Shown here: positions 47,669 through 58,315 of the stretch, in pieces
Layout: every line of letters starts with the position of its first letter
How positions within the stretch are numbered: position 1 is the first letter of the stretch
NCBI GenBank assembly: GCA_001606155.1
Contig: LODT01000051.1
Location: forward strand, 62,001 to 126,000
Direction of reading: 5' to 3'
Length of the DNA: 64,000 nt
From: Tieghemostelium lacteum
Taxonomy: Eukaryota; Evosea; Eumycetozoa; Dictyosteliales; Raperosteliaceae
Position numbers and translations under genes: made by a program
Notes under the pieces: model-generated
What the model saw: only the letters and a program-made list of their open reading frames with translations
Told to the model about the DNA's origin: nothing
Databases searched by the model: none

Positions 47669-48578
47669 ATGATCACACCAGAGAAAAAAGTAAATAAAAC
47701 AAAAGATGAATCCATTGGTAAAGCAAACCCAAAACCAAAAGAAAAAACAGAATATAGATTAAAGAAAGATGAATTTCTTAAGGAGGTAGATATGCTTCGT
47801 AATAGTCACAAACGTATATTACCTGTGGAACCAGTGGGCATCAGGATATCTAGTACTCTGCTATTTAGAAAAGAAAAGTTACCAAAAGAGAGATTTAATG
47901 CATTTCTAGTTTATAGCTACTTACCGGCATTGCCAAAAAATTATCTTCCGTTTATATTATTAGATCTACAATCAATGACTCATCAGAGTTTATTTGTTAT
48001 TGGTGGTAATGATCTTAAATCAAAACTACATTTGTATGTATTCAACATGTTGATTATATAGTACTAAATGTGTAGATTCTAACTATCTATATAGATCAAT
48101 AGGAGGATTAGCCACTGTACATACCCTAATTGATTATAAAGGATCTAACAATTATGCAATTATAGATGTGAGTACTGTTCATGAGAACATTGATATTGAT
48201 TTGGGTACAGGTACCTATGTAAATGAATTTAAATTAAAACCACTCTGTGAAGCCAAACTAGTACACAATGACAGACTTACATTTGGTGATCAGAATTCGG
48301 ATGCTAGATATACATTTAAAGTACTATCAGAATTATCAACAGAAAATCACAGAATATTTGAATATCTAATTACACTAAAATCCAACAAACAAATTCAAAA
48401 TCATCCTCTCTCAAAACTATTCACACCACTTTTAGTCATTAACCCAATTTTCCCTCAAAAAGAAAACAAAGCGGGTGATACCAGTTATGATATTAATGAT
48501 GATGATGAGGATGAAGATCAAAATGTTACATTTAATAGTGAATTGGATAAATCCATGATAAGTTCAGATAATGATTAG
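47669..48578 (+). CDS. Protein with a divergent FHA domain
   Basis: The model is join(47669..48005, 48076..48578), 279 residues. The splice at GGTG|GTAATG to GTGTAG|AT gives FVIGG-D-SNYLYRSIGGLATVHTLI, which has the spacing of a forkhead-associated domain; the alternative of reading on to 48061 loses it. Later FHA strands are NNYAIIDVST, GTGTYVNEFKLKP and LVHNDRLTFGDQN with YTFKV. FHA domains bind phosphothreonine, but the key residues are changed: the Gly-Arg is Gly-Gly, the SxxH is AxxH, and the Asn-Gly loop is Thr-Gly. The protein may have lost phosphopeptide binding. The first 110 residues (Lys/Glu-rich, then RILPVEPVGIRI) are not recognised. The tail is acidic (DINDDDEDEDQN). Confidence 0.78.
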
Positions 48579-48601
48579 TTAGAATCAATAAATCTTTAGA
48601 T

Positions 48602-51600
48602 TTATTTTGTAGATTTTGAAGCAAATACATCTGAAATTCTTTTACTCATATTCATAAAGCTACTACCAGTACCACTTGAAGATGGTGAAGAAGACAGAGA
48701 TCCACCAGTTGGACTTGTTACTGATGAATTTGGAATGGATAAATTCTGTGATCTTGATGAATTGGGAGGTGTAATTGGTGTAGATTGAGATGTCGGTGAT
48801 ATTTTTAAGAAGGATTGGAAATCAGATGGTAATAATGATACAGAAGAGGATAACAATGTATTATTCTTTGGTGGTATATTAATATGATTTACACTAATCA
48901 ATGTTGGTGATGATGGTGTACTATTTTCTTGTGAGAAACTTATATTATCCAATGGAAATAATTGGAAATTTACTTTACTCTTTAGTAAATTCATTGTATT
49001 AATTTGATCTGTAGTTGTTGGTGTACCATTTGTACCATTGGTACCCTGATTTTTCTTTAAATCAGCTTTAACTATGGATTTATGAATTTGAGTGAAATTT
49101 CCAAAGAATATATTGGATTTTACATAGGTAACCTCTATAAATCTATTAATGTGCTTTTCATAAAACTGATAATCTATTGGATCCATTTTTGATTTTATCA
49201 AATGGACAATTTCGTTAGAATAGTTGATATTCTTTGGTGGTTGTTGTTGTTGATCTCTTTGTTGAATAATTGATTGGTAGTGTTGTAATGATTTCTTAAA
49301 TATCTGATCTTTGATTTCATATTGGTTTTGTGGTTTTTTACCATACAAAATGAATAAAAGATACTTAAAATCAATTAATAGTTGAAGATAGTTATCTTTG
49401 TGTTGAAACAGTGATGTAGATTGTAACTTTTCACTTAAGATTTGGTAACAGTGCGTACTTATTGATTCTAATAGATATCTTGAGATATTCTTGTCTAGAG
49501 TGTTAAAAGAGACTTTACTCAACTCCAATGATATAGACAACAAATAGGAGAGTATATAGGCAGATGGCTGATATGGTAGATATATACTAGACTCTTTCTT
49601 TCCAGATTCAGTTTCAATCTCTATTGAAACTCTCTCCCATGTCTTTTCAATTTTTTTATCAGACCAATTTTCACTATCTAATTGCTTAGATAGTTGATTG
49701 GTACTATTTAATACCAATTCCTCTATCCATACAATAGAACCATAGTAAAACTGTTGTTTTAGATGATCGAGTATCTCTTCTGAGATATTTGGTTGCTCTA
49801 TTGTACTACTAGACTCTTGTTGATTACTAAAATAGATATCTTGGTTTTTGTAAACAATCTTTGAGATTTTTGCAATAAAAAGTATCTCTTGGGTTGATAC
49901 AGTTTTGTTAATTACATCCAATAGAATGTTATCAATTTTTAGTTGATTATTCTCAGAGAAATCTCTAAAAGACTTGTTGAATGCTTTCTTTATACATTCT
50001 TTTAGTTCCAATTCCTTTTGTGCGTGTCTATCTTGAATAGATTTTTGTTTTGGTTGATTGAGGCCACCACTTGGTGATGACTTCAATTTTGAAAGATAAT
50101 AGTATTGTGATGATGATGATGGTGACTGATGTTTTTTAATTGACTGTTCTAGTTGATATTCAAAGTTATTGGTATTGTTACTATCACTATTAGTGTTATT
50201 TGGAAATAGATAGATAAAATCCAAAATTGAATTTTGGTAGAGTTGATTTACTTGTTTTAGGAATGACTGAGTTAGAGGTGTTATACCTTTAGCTTTAAAT
50301 CTAATAGATTGAATTGGATCCTCATGATACTGCCACAGGTAATCAGAGAAATTCTTGTCGAATTGTGATGATGAGTGACCTTGACATTCATTCATAATCT
50401 TAGTTAATGATATCTTTGAGAATGATGATTCAATAATTGACTGAGATTTTAGTAATAAAACATCATCAAAAAACTCATAAAAATATCTTGAATCTCTTCC
50501 ATTGGTGGTTATTAGGAACAATAGATTCCAACTAACAGTCTCTGTAGACTCTTTTCCAGTGACTAATGGTATTTGATTTAATAAATTATTATTACTGTTA
50601 ATAGGTGATGAAAACTGTAGTAATTCTTGAAATATTTCAAATTTCAAATTTGACAAATCTTTAGCTGTATTGATACTAGATAGAATATCAATAGATTTCA
50701 ATTTAAATTCATTAAGTACCTGGTCTAACCACTCTGATGTTTTGCTACTTATATACTTTGGATTTAAATTATCAAATTCTAGTATTGAATCTTCTAGATA
50801 TTGATATTGTTGTGTATTACTATTATTACTATTAGTTATCTTAAAATAACATTTAATGATTCTTTTAGGTAAGGTGATTTCCATGTGAATTGGTTTTCTA
50901 ATTTAGATGATGTAAATGTCAGATCTGGTATTTGGATAAGTTGATCCAAGTTTAAGATATCATCAATATTGTTATTATCATCATCGTCACTACTATCACT
51001 ATCTAATGAAGATGAGTGATTAATTGGATAAAATAATAACAGTACTAGGTATACTGAAACTTTTAGATATTCCAATAGTCTATGAATGATATTTTTAATT
51101 GCAGTACTGTTTTGGTAGGATTGTTTATGTAATAGTGCACTAAATAATTGTGATTTTCTATACTGTAAAAACTGATTAAATATTTCTTTGATAGATTTCT
51201 TATCAAACAAAATCTGTGTTGATAATGATCCTAATAGTTTGTCAATTGATATACTATTACTACTGTTACTATTACTATTATTCAAGGTATTTAGATACTC
51301 TTGAGAATTTACTAAAGATTTCTTTGGAAACTCTTTTATAATTAACCACTGTTTCTCTATAATTTTTAATTTATTCTGAGTATTAAATGAACATCAATTA
51401 ATATAATGATTTAATGGGTGTGAAAATACATATACATACAACTAATACTTTAATATAGTCATATTTATCTTGATTTGTAATATTATTATATAAAGATTCA
51501 GCAGTTAGATATTGAATTGAAACTTCAAAATATTCATTATTATCTAAACATCTCCACATTAACTCTGGGATATCAACTAAATGTTTACAGTTCTTTGAAA

Positions 51601-52281
51601 ATCTAGTTATTATATTTTCTTTATATTCAGGGAATGAAATGTTAGGATAATTAAAATTATTAAATAGGTAATATTATGATAGATACTTTTAGATTTCTCA
51701 TCATCTTGTGGATTTGTAGATTTTCTTGTATTTCTCTTTTCAGAGAAAGTTTTTAATTGTCTTTGCATATCTAGTACTTTTTGATTTATAAGTTCAGTTG
51801 ATTTCTCCATTTTGACAATGGCATCAGAACCCTCTACTAAATCTCTATATTTATTACCAATGAGGTTTTTTAATTGATTTTTCATGTCTTCTACTTCAGA
51901 TCTCTTACTATACTCTATAGATTTCATTTGTTCTGGTGTATTCTTTTGAAATAGTTGGTTAACCTCTGCCTCATATTTGGTGATTAGGTATTGTGGTATA
52001 AGGGTATTTAACTGTTGTTGTTGTAGGTTTAGTTGTGTTACTGAACTTGACGATGTAGATAGTAAAGGTAACAGATTTAAATTCGATCCATAGGAATTGG
52101 AAGTTGATGAAGACTTATACCCTAACAATGACTGATTTGATGATTGTCTCTGGTATTGTGTATTTTGTATTGGTGACACAACAGCACTCAATGACTGATT
52201 CATCCTAACTGGTGAGTTCACAGGAGATGAAATTGAAGAACTCTTTTCATGTAGTTCTGATGTTGTGTGTGAACTTTTCAT
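48602..52281 (-). CDS. cog1: COG1, subunit 1 of the conserved oligomeric Golgi tether, with one apparent frame break
   Basis: The exons are 51687..52281, 51440..51618 and 48602..51375; both introns (GTATCT...TAAAG and GTATGT...CTCAG) are in phase. The N-terminus matches the Vps51/COG1 domain: KSIEYSKRSEVEDMKNQLKN, then NLIGNKYRDLVEGSDAIVKM and VDIPELMWRCLD. The C-terminal half has the COG1 blocks IYLPYQPSAYILSYLLSIS, MDPIDYQFYEKHINRF and VKSNIFFGNF. COG1 belongs to the lobe A/B-bridging subunits of COG, which tethers retrograde vesicles at the Golgi and keeps glycosyltransferases in place. Between about 50836 and 50915 the frame shifts: the upstream frame runs to a stop after SLNVILR, while the coding sequence continues from EITLPKRIIKCYF. 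One missing base restores a product of about 1180 residues. An assembly slip is likely, because the rest is intact and the gene is normally important. Confidence 0.88.
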
Positions 52282-52370
52282 TTCATAAATTAATAATTTT
52301 TTTCAAAAAAATTCAATTTCAATTATGAGGTAGAGAGTCAAAATTACAAATACTTATGATATTTATTTTA

Positions 52371-53879
52371 TTAAAATGAAGAATTAATACTTTCAATTTC
52401 TTCTTTTAGTTGTTGGATTAGTTGTACAGTTTCAGCAGAATTCATGTAATCTAAGGCATCTTGTTGCATTGATTTTATAGAGGATTTAGAGTAATCAGCT
52501 AGAGTATAGTTTTGAGTTAGAACAGGATTAAAACGGTAATAGGAAAAGTTTCTATATGTCTTTTTCATTTGTTTAAATATTTGATGTGCAGTTTCAGAAT
52601 CACCAATACTAGCTTGTGCAGTTTTAATTACACCCATAGTATGCTTTATAGTCTCTTGAAGTTTAGCACCTGGACTATTTTGTAAACTATTGTTAACTGA
52701 ATTCTTTAGAATCTCAAATTTACTACTAAGACTGGTTTTAGTAGTTGTGGTGGTTGTACTAGAACTTGCCTGCTCATTTATATTGATTACAACTTGATCT
52801 GTGGCATTTTGAATAATGTTATTTGGGTTCTGGTCAGGAGACAAACCAGTTCCAAGAGATATAAAAATACATTCCACCTTATCACCAAACTGCTTTTGAG
52901 CTTCTCTGTGACTTATAAGGATAGGGTTATTCTGAAGAATACCACCGTCACAGAATTTCTGACCTTTCACCTCACAAGGTTTAAAGAAAACTGGTGCGGC
53001 ACTACTACTGTCTATAGCCTGAGTTACTGTAACATCTTCATGTTTCTTATTGTAATTTGAGAATTTGGTAGGTTCAAATACCGATTGTTGATCAGTAGTC
53101 TGACGTACTTTACTAACCACTGCAAAAACCTTCTTATGGGTACTAAACTCACCTAAAAGTTGGTCACCAAAGACATTCTTTAACTCTTGTCTCTTTTTTT
53201 CAGAGTTTGCTAAAGTGGCACCAGAGATAAAATTCTTTATCATACCTTGGAAGATATTCTTTCCAAAGTTTCTGTAGATTTCTACAATTTCATGATACTC
53301 AAGTCCTTTGGTTCTTCCAAATGCTATTATACTACCAGTACTAGTACCACCAACCATATCAGCTCTCTCTATAATATCAAAATTTAATTGTTTTGATAAT
53401 TCTTGTAAAACTTTTAAAGTTGCAATACCACGCATTCCACCACCATCCAATGTAACCACAATTCTTTTGTCTCTTTTAATTTTTCGAATTTGACCACTAC
53501 CCGATATAGTAGTATTAGTACTCACACCTTTACTATTATTTAAATGTTGTTGTTGTTGCTGATGTTGTGGTTCAACACTTCCTATAGCATGTTGAATTGT
53601 TGGTATAAATGTAGGAAACAATCTCTCATATTGTCTATTATTTTGAATAATAGCTGTTTTTATTGCAGAGTTTAATGATGATGCTACTTTAATTGAATTT
53701 TCAGTGTGTACTCTGTGATCATTTGTTTCTGGTAATTGCTGTTGTTGAAGTTGTTGTTGTTGAAGTTGTTGTTGTATAAAATTACTATCAGGTGTAAGAA
53801 GCACTGTTAAAATCTCGCCTAAAATACCAAATATCTGGTAAACCAGCATTAAAAGTTTATACACCTTTATTTCATTCAT
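52371..53879 (-). CDS. Patatin-like phospholipase
   Basis: A single exon of 502 residues. The N-terminus has a hydrophobic stretch (YKLLMLVYQIFGILGEIL) and Gln tracts. The patatin domain covers about residues 138-345: the oxyanion loop LDGGGMRG (about 143), the nucleophile elbow GGTSTGS (Ser near 182), and the catalytic Asp in FCDGGILQNNP (about 311), with SSSAAPVFFKP and FISLGTG between and after. These are Ser-Asp dyad lipid acyl hydrolases; relatives are calcium-independent phospholipase A2 and plant patatins. Both catalytic residues are in place. There are no ankyrin repeats. The C-terminal 130 residues are helical and Gln/Ser-rich. It is head to tail with the COG1 gene, only 89 bases apart, on the same strand. 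Confidence 0.93.
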   Translation of the reverse strand: MNEIKVYKLLMLVYQIFGILGEILTVLLTPDSNFIQQQLQQQQLQQQQLPETNDHRVHTENSIKVASSLNSAIKTAIIQNNRQYERLFPTFIPTIQHAIGSVEPQHQQQQQHLNNSKGVSTNTTISGSGQIRKIKRDKRIVVTLDGGGMRGIATLKVLQELSKQLNFDIIERADMVGGTSTGSIIAFGRTKGLEYHEIVEIYRNFGKNIFQGMIKNFISGATLANSEKKRQELKNVFGDQLLGEFSTHKKVFAVVSKVRQTTDQQSVFEPTKFSNYNKKHEDVTVTQAIDSSSAAPVFFKPCEVKGQKFCDGGILQNNPILISHREAQKQFGDKVECIFISLGTGLSPDQNPNNIIQNATDQVVININEQASSSTTTTTTKTSLSSKFEILKNSVNNSLQNSPGAKLQETIKHTMGVIKTAQASIGDSETAHQIFKQMKKTYRNFSYYRFNPVLTQNYTLADYSKSSIKSMQQDALDYMNSAETVQLIQQLKEEIESINSSF

Positions 53880-54405
53880 TGTAAATTAACTAATAATGAT
53901 TGGTTTATGAAAATTTTAAAAAAATCATTTAAAATCGATATTGATATCATTTTTCAGATATTTTTTTTTTAATTATTTAAATTTAATATATTTTGAGTGT
54001 AGTTATTTATATATTTATTCCTTTCTAATTAGAAATTAAGTAAGAAAGATAAAAATACATCTTAAATTAAATGATCTTCATATTTAACAAATTTTTTATT
54101 ATTCAAATTGGTTATTTCCTTATTAATTTAAATCAATATGCCATCTAATCATTATTTATATTCCCCAGTTTTTCTATTATTTATTATTTTTTGACCTGGT
54201 TGTTTAATTTCAAAAAAAGACAAAAATTTAACATCATCTGACATCAAATTGTGTTTTTATTTTTACAAATTTGGAAATGCAAAATGAAATATAAATATTT
54301 ATCAAAATAATTTAAAGAATCATCAAACAAACTAAATTTATTATATTAAATATAAATATAAAACATAGTATTTCATTTCTTAACAAATAATTACAAATAT
54401 AACAA
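53880..54405. other. Divergent promoter gap
   Basis: AT-rich spacer between the patatin gene (minus) and the small membrane protein gene (plus). No coding frame or RNA gene is seen. Confidence 0.6.
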
Positions 54406-54576
54406 ATGAATAGATTCTACTCCACAATTAATAGTACTACTCAACCAAATTTCACTCCAAGTTCAAATAAATTAGATATGAAACCAACAAAATTCAGTAG
54501 AAATACTAAAATTGGAGTTGCATTAGTTGTAATTGGTGCTGTCGATTACTATATCTACACCAAATATTTCAAATAA
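54406..54576 (+). CDS. Small single-helix membrane protein, 56 residues, possibly mitochondrial
   Basis: A short frame missed by length cut-offs. It starts MNRFYSTINSTTQPNFTPSS, which resembles a mitochondrial presequence (FYS near the start, no acidic residues before position 23), then has a basic patch KFSRNTK and one hydrophobic helix IGVALVVIGAVDYYIYTKYFK to the end (shown here in part: IGVALVVIGAVDYYIY). The ATG sits in a good A-rich context and TAA follows. The coding stretch is clearly less AT-rich than both flanks. Proteins of this shape include small subunits and assembly factors of respiratory complexes, but I cannot name the family. Confidence 0.7.
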   Translation: MNRFYSTINSTTQPNFTPSSNKLDMKPTKFSRNTKIGVALVVIGAVDYYIYTKYFK

Positions 54577-54758
54577 TTAATTAATATAAAGATATCCTTT
54601 ATATTATAATAATATTTTATAAATTTATAAAACAATATATTTAATTAATATAATTACTATTTTATTATTCAAAAATAATAAAAAGACCTTTATTTTTTAA
54701 ATAAATTTAATTTTAAATGATTTCGTAATCATTTATAAAACAAAATGGAATTAGTATT

Positions 54759-55801
54759 TTAGATTGTCAAAAACATATAGGTTTTGTATTCACTTGAAGA
54801 TGAAAGGCTTATGTTAAAATTAGAGATTATAGAAAGAGTTTCTAGATTATAATTTGTAATTGAAAGTAATGGATAAACATTACAAGTGAAGATAAAGAGT
54901 GTTGAACCATCTTGTGAGAGTGAATATGGTAATGGTGGTATATAGTATTCTGATGGAAATTGATGAATTAATTTTAATTGATTATTGTTATTTGATAAAT
55001 ACAAATTAACAATGGTTTCATTAGACTCTATAAAAAATAGTGAACCACTATTGATATTAGAGTATAATGGGAATAGTGTAGATAAAGAACCAAGTACATT
55101 AGAATTACTGAATTCAATTTGATTATCATTAGTTATTTTAGATTGTGATAAATCATATTCAAGTAGACTAGGATTGCCATTTGGAAAATAGAATAGATAA
55201 AAAGTTTCATAGTTAATACCGCCTATTGTTCCAGTACAATAGTTTTGACTAGTGTCCAATTGGTCCATGTATATAAATTTAGATGATTTTTCATTAAAAT
55301 CCCATTTCACTAGACCAGCATCATAGTAACCTTGTTCATTATATATATATCCAGAAGACATTAGTGCAGTTTGAGTGCTTTCATTAAAATATTGATATTG
55401 ACCAACTGTAATTAATTTACTCATATTAACAGCTGAAAATGATTGTATATCTGTAATTTCATTATTCTAAAGAGGTTTTCATTCATTAGTATATTCAAAA
55501 TTAACATTAAATAAAGATAACATACATTTATATTTAAATTAGCTAAATGAATATTATTTTCAAGTGTATATGAAATTAAAAGATCATTATTTTCACTATT
55601 AAAACTAAATATACCATAAGTAGTATATATATATTGACTAGTTAATTTAACATTACTGCTTGTAAATGATTGATTCATTAAATCAATTTGAATCAGTTCA
55701 GTTAAATCATATGACACACCATAGATTACACTAGATGCTGATGTTATAAATATTCTAAAGAATATAAAAGAAATATAAATTAATAAACTATTGTTTATCA
55801 T
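54759..55801 (-). CDS. Secreted protein, propeller-like, unrecognised
   Basis: The model is complement(join(54759..55466, 55526..55801)), 327 residues; the intron GTATGT...CTTTAG is in phase 0. The start at 55801 gives a good signal peptide (MINNSLLIYISFIFFRIFIT, then SASS); the earlier in-frame ATG at 55876 adds 25 residues and is less likely. The mature part has repeating short strands (VIYGVSYDLTELIQIDLMNQ, LLISYTLENNIHLANLNI, STLFIFTCNVYPLLSITNY) that suggest a beta-propeller of a kind common in secreted dictyostelid proteins. There is no C-terminal membrane helix. It is only about 140 bases from the next gene, also on the minus strand. The function is not known. Confidence 0.78.
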
Positions 55802-55939
55802 TTTAAATGTTGGATGAATATATTGAAAATTAAAATTTAAAAGGCTTATATCAAAAATAACTATTTTAATATCCAAGATATTTTTGTAATTTTTTATATT
55901 TAGATAACCCGAAAAGAAGATGATATTACCGAGAATTAT

Positions 55940-57754
55940 TTATTTAAATAAATATAAGATTGATAAAATGGATAATATTAATACAAAATTTACATTAAAA
56001 TTAGAATTTGAGGCACTGATATCTAATTTAGAGGAAGTTGTGGAGGATGGAGTACTGTCACCACCAGTTGTTGTAGTGGTGGTAGTAGGTGTAACTGGTG
56101 GAAGTGCTTGCATTTTAACAACACGAACAAATTGTACCTCTAAATCTCCTGGTCCTAAATTTAGAATTTTGAAATCACTGTTACCAGGTGACATCTGATT
56201 GGAGAAATTGATATTTGTGAATTCAAATGTATAGGTTTTATAAGTTTGAGTTGCATTTACTTGTACTGTTGAACTATTAGTTAATTGGGAATTGGTATTC
56301 ATGTATTGTAATTTAAATTGAGTTGAACCTCCATCTAAAAAGGAAACTTTGATTTGAATATCTCCACTGTTACCTTTGATAAATGTGTCATCTACAAAGA
56401 ATACCATGGAATTGTTACCATTTGCCATATTTGTTCTAAGACCTTCGTAAGCTTGTCCATTGTCAGTGTTAGAACTTCCATAGATATCCTTTTTAAGTAG
56501 AGTACCAACTCTAGTATATGCACCAGGTGCCATATCTCTCTGGTATAGGAATCTCTCAAGATTCTTTATATAAGGTTTATTAGGCCAGTTGATAGAATCA
56601 TCGTCAGCCCAAAACAAATCTTGAGCACTTCTTAGAGCAACCCATGAATCAAATGCAGAATTACCTTGTTTTCCAAGAGAATATCTTAACCAATTGTATA
56701 ATTCAGGATAGGTTGTCATATATGATGGTCCAGGTACCAAATACAACCAATTCACACCCATTTGCAATGCTTTCAAATTTGACATTTTTATAGCATAAAA
56801 TAAATTAGCATTGGAAACTGTAAATCCACAATCTTTGAAACACTCATTCTCAGTCCCTATAACCCTATTAGGATTCATTTGTAGTGGCCATGACTGATTG
56901 AATATTAGGTAACCTGTATTGGTGTCTATTGTAACTCCATAAGCTGGTATCTCAGCTAGATGGAAGTTAAAGACCTCAGTAATACCATTTCTAATTCCCA
57001 TTCCTTTACTAACTGCATCTTTAGCAAGAAGATTCTTTGCCTGTGGCCAAGACTCCACATCAAATGGGTAGTCTTCACCAGTGTATACCAATTTATAGCT
57101 ATAATCACCAAAGATATCTACCAAATCTTGCATAGCTTGTTGAAACCATGTATTAAACTGTTGATATGTGTAACCAGTAGCAGTACTATAATTACCAATT
57201 TCAGTAAAATCAAATTCACACCAATTAAAAGCACCAGGTACATAGATGAACTTTAATCTATTATCAGCTCTCATGTTTAGAGTCTTAAAGATATAAGTAT
57301 ACATCTTTTTCATTTCACCCCAAACACACGCATTCCAAATTGGCAAATGAGGATCATTATCATAGTCTACACCAATACTCGAAACTTGACATAGAGTAGG
57401 TATATAAGTAGGAGCCCAATCCACACCACTATTCCATATTCTCATCCAAAATGCATTGGTAGTTTGATTTTGTGTGCTGAAACTTGAAAATGACATACCC
57501 TTAACTGTGGCAGTTGATGTAAAAGTATAAGTATCTTTTGAGGGATTTACCTGTCTCCAAGCAACATCAAATACACCAACATTTACAGCTACACTACTAT
57601 CTCTTTCCTCCGAAAAGAAGCCAGAATTCTGACTTACACCAGCCCATGAAGGTATTTCCCAATCATCACCATTCACAATTTTATCAGCTACAATAGTTTT
57701 AAAACTAAAAGTACATATACAAACAAGTAGTATAACAGTTACTACAAATTTCAT
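55940..57754 (-). CDS. GPI-anchored glycoside-hydrolase-like protein
   Basis: A single exon of 604 residues. A signal peptide (MKFVVTVILLVCICTFSFK) is followed by a domain that looks like a TIM-barrel glycosidase of the beta-galactosidase/GH42 kind: WAGVSQNSGFFSEERDSSV, DVAWRQVNPSKDTYTF (the 'pseudo-barrel' start, where a first Trp-Arg strand begins), FWMRIWNSGVDWAP, YVPGAFNWCEFDFTEIG with a candidate acid Glu, and IGTENECFKD with a candidate nucleophile Glu. A C-terminal beta-sandwich (MVFFVDDTFIKG to VQFVRVVKM) follows. Then comes a Thr/Ser tract and a hydrophobic tail (NFVLILSILSILYLF), the mark of a GPI anchor. It is therefore likely a cell-surface enzyme acting on carbohydrate. The exact family is uncertain, and the catalytic residues are proposed, not proven. 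Confidence 0.78.
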   Translation of the reverse strand: MKFVVTVILLVCICTFSFKTIVADKIVNGDDWEIPSWAGVSQNSGFFSEERDSSVAVNVGVFDVAWRQVNPSKDTYTFTSTATVKGMSFSSFSTQNQTTNAFWMRIWNSGVDWAPTYIPTLCQVSSIGVDYDNDPHLPIWNACVWGEMKKMYTYIFKTLNMRADNRLKFIYVPGAFNWCEFDFTEIGNYSTATGYTYQQFNTWFQQAMQDLVDIFGDYSYKLVYTGEDYPFDVESWPQAKNLLAKDAVSKGMGIRNGITEVFNFHLAEIPAYGVTIDTNTGYLIFNQSWPLQMNPNRVIGTENECFKDCGFTVSNANLFYAIKMSNLKALQMGVNWLYLVPGPSYMTTYPELYNWLRYSLGKQGNSAFDSWVALRSAQDLFWADDDSINWPNKPYIKNLERFLYQRDMAPGAYTRVGTLLKKDIYGSSNTDNGQAYEGLRTNMANGNNSMVFFVDDTFIKGNSGDIQIKVSFLDGGSTQFKLQYMNTNSQLTNSSTVQVNATQTYKTYTFEFTNINFSNQMSPGNSDFKILNLGPGDLEVQFVRVVKMQALPPVTPTTTTTTTGGDSTPSSTTSSKLDISASNSNFNVNFVLILSILSILYLFK

Positions 57755-58315
57755 TGTAATTTCAGTGTTTTAGATATTTTTTAAATGAAGGGTAATTTTA
57801 AAAAAAAAAAACAAATTATTGAATTCTCATGTAACCATCTTGTGTGTGAAGAGATATTTATTGGTTGGTCGGGACATTGGTTAAAATTTTAGAAAATTTC
57901 CATCTTAATTATAATAAAATCTTTTCAGAATTTCTATTCTAGAATTCTTATCTTCCAATGAAATCAAAGAATAATAATACCTAATTATTTCACCATATTT
58001 CAATACATATCAATTTATACAAGTTTATAATATCGCTATAAACTCCAATTTGAAGTATAAAATCAAGATCAGATAAATAAAGTAGCATGTCATGATTTAT
58101 ACACCATTTCTAATAAATGTATAATATTGTTTTTTTATAGTTTTACAATCATTTATATAGATATATAAATTATTTATTTTAATTATAATATGATTACTAC
58201 TAATACTACGAATGGGGTGTTTTGTGAAGTGAGGTGATGGTGTTTTTTTTTGTTTTTGAATTGAATTGATTTTGAGTGATAAAGTATAATAATAGCATAG
58301 AGAGAGTGTGTTAAA
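57755..58315. other. Intergenic spacer
   Basis: AT-rich gap between the glycosidase start and the RhoGEF end, both on the minus strand. I see no supported coding frame; the 65-codon minus frame crossing 58183-58380 is a shadow. Confidence 0.6.

Noticed and set aside
48034-48061. 28-base intron in the FHA gene
   Set aside because: Too short to splice, although in phase; the 48006-48075 intron gives a normal length and a better domain.
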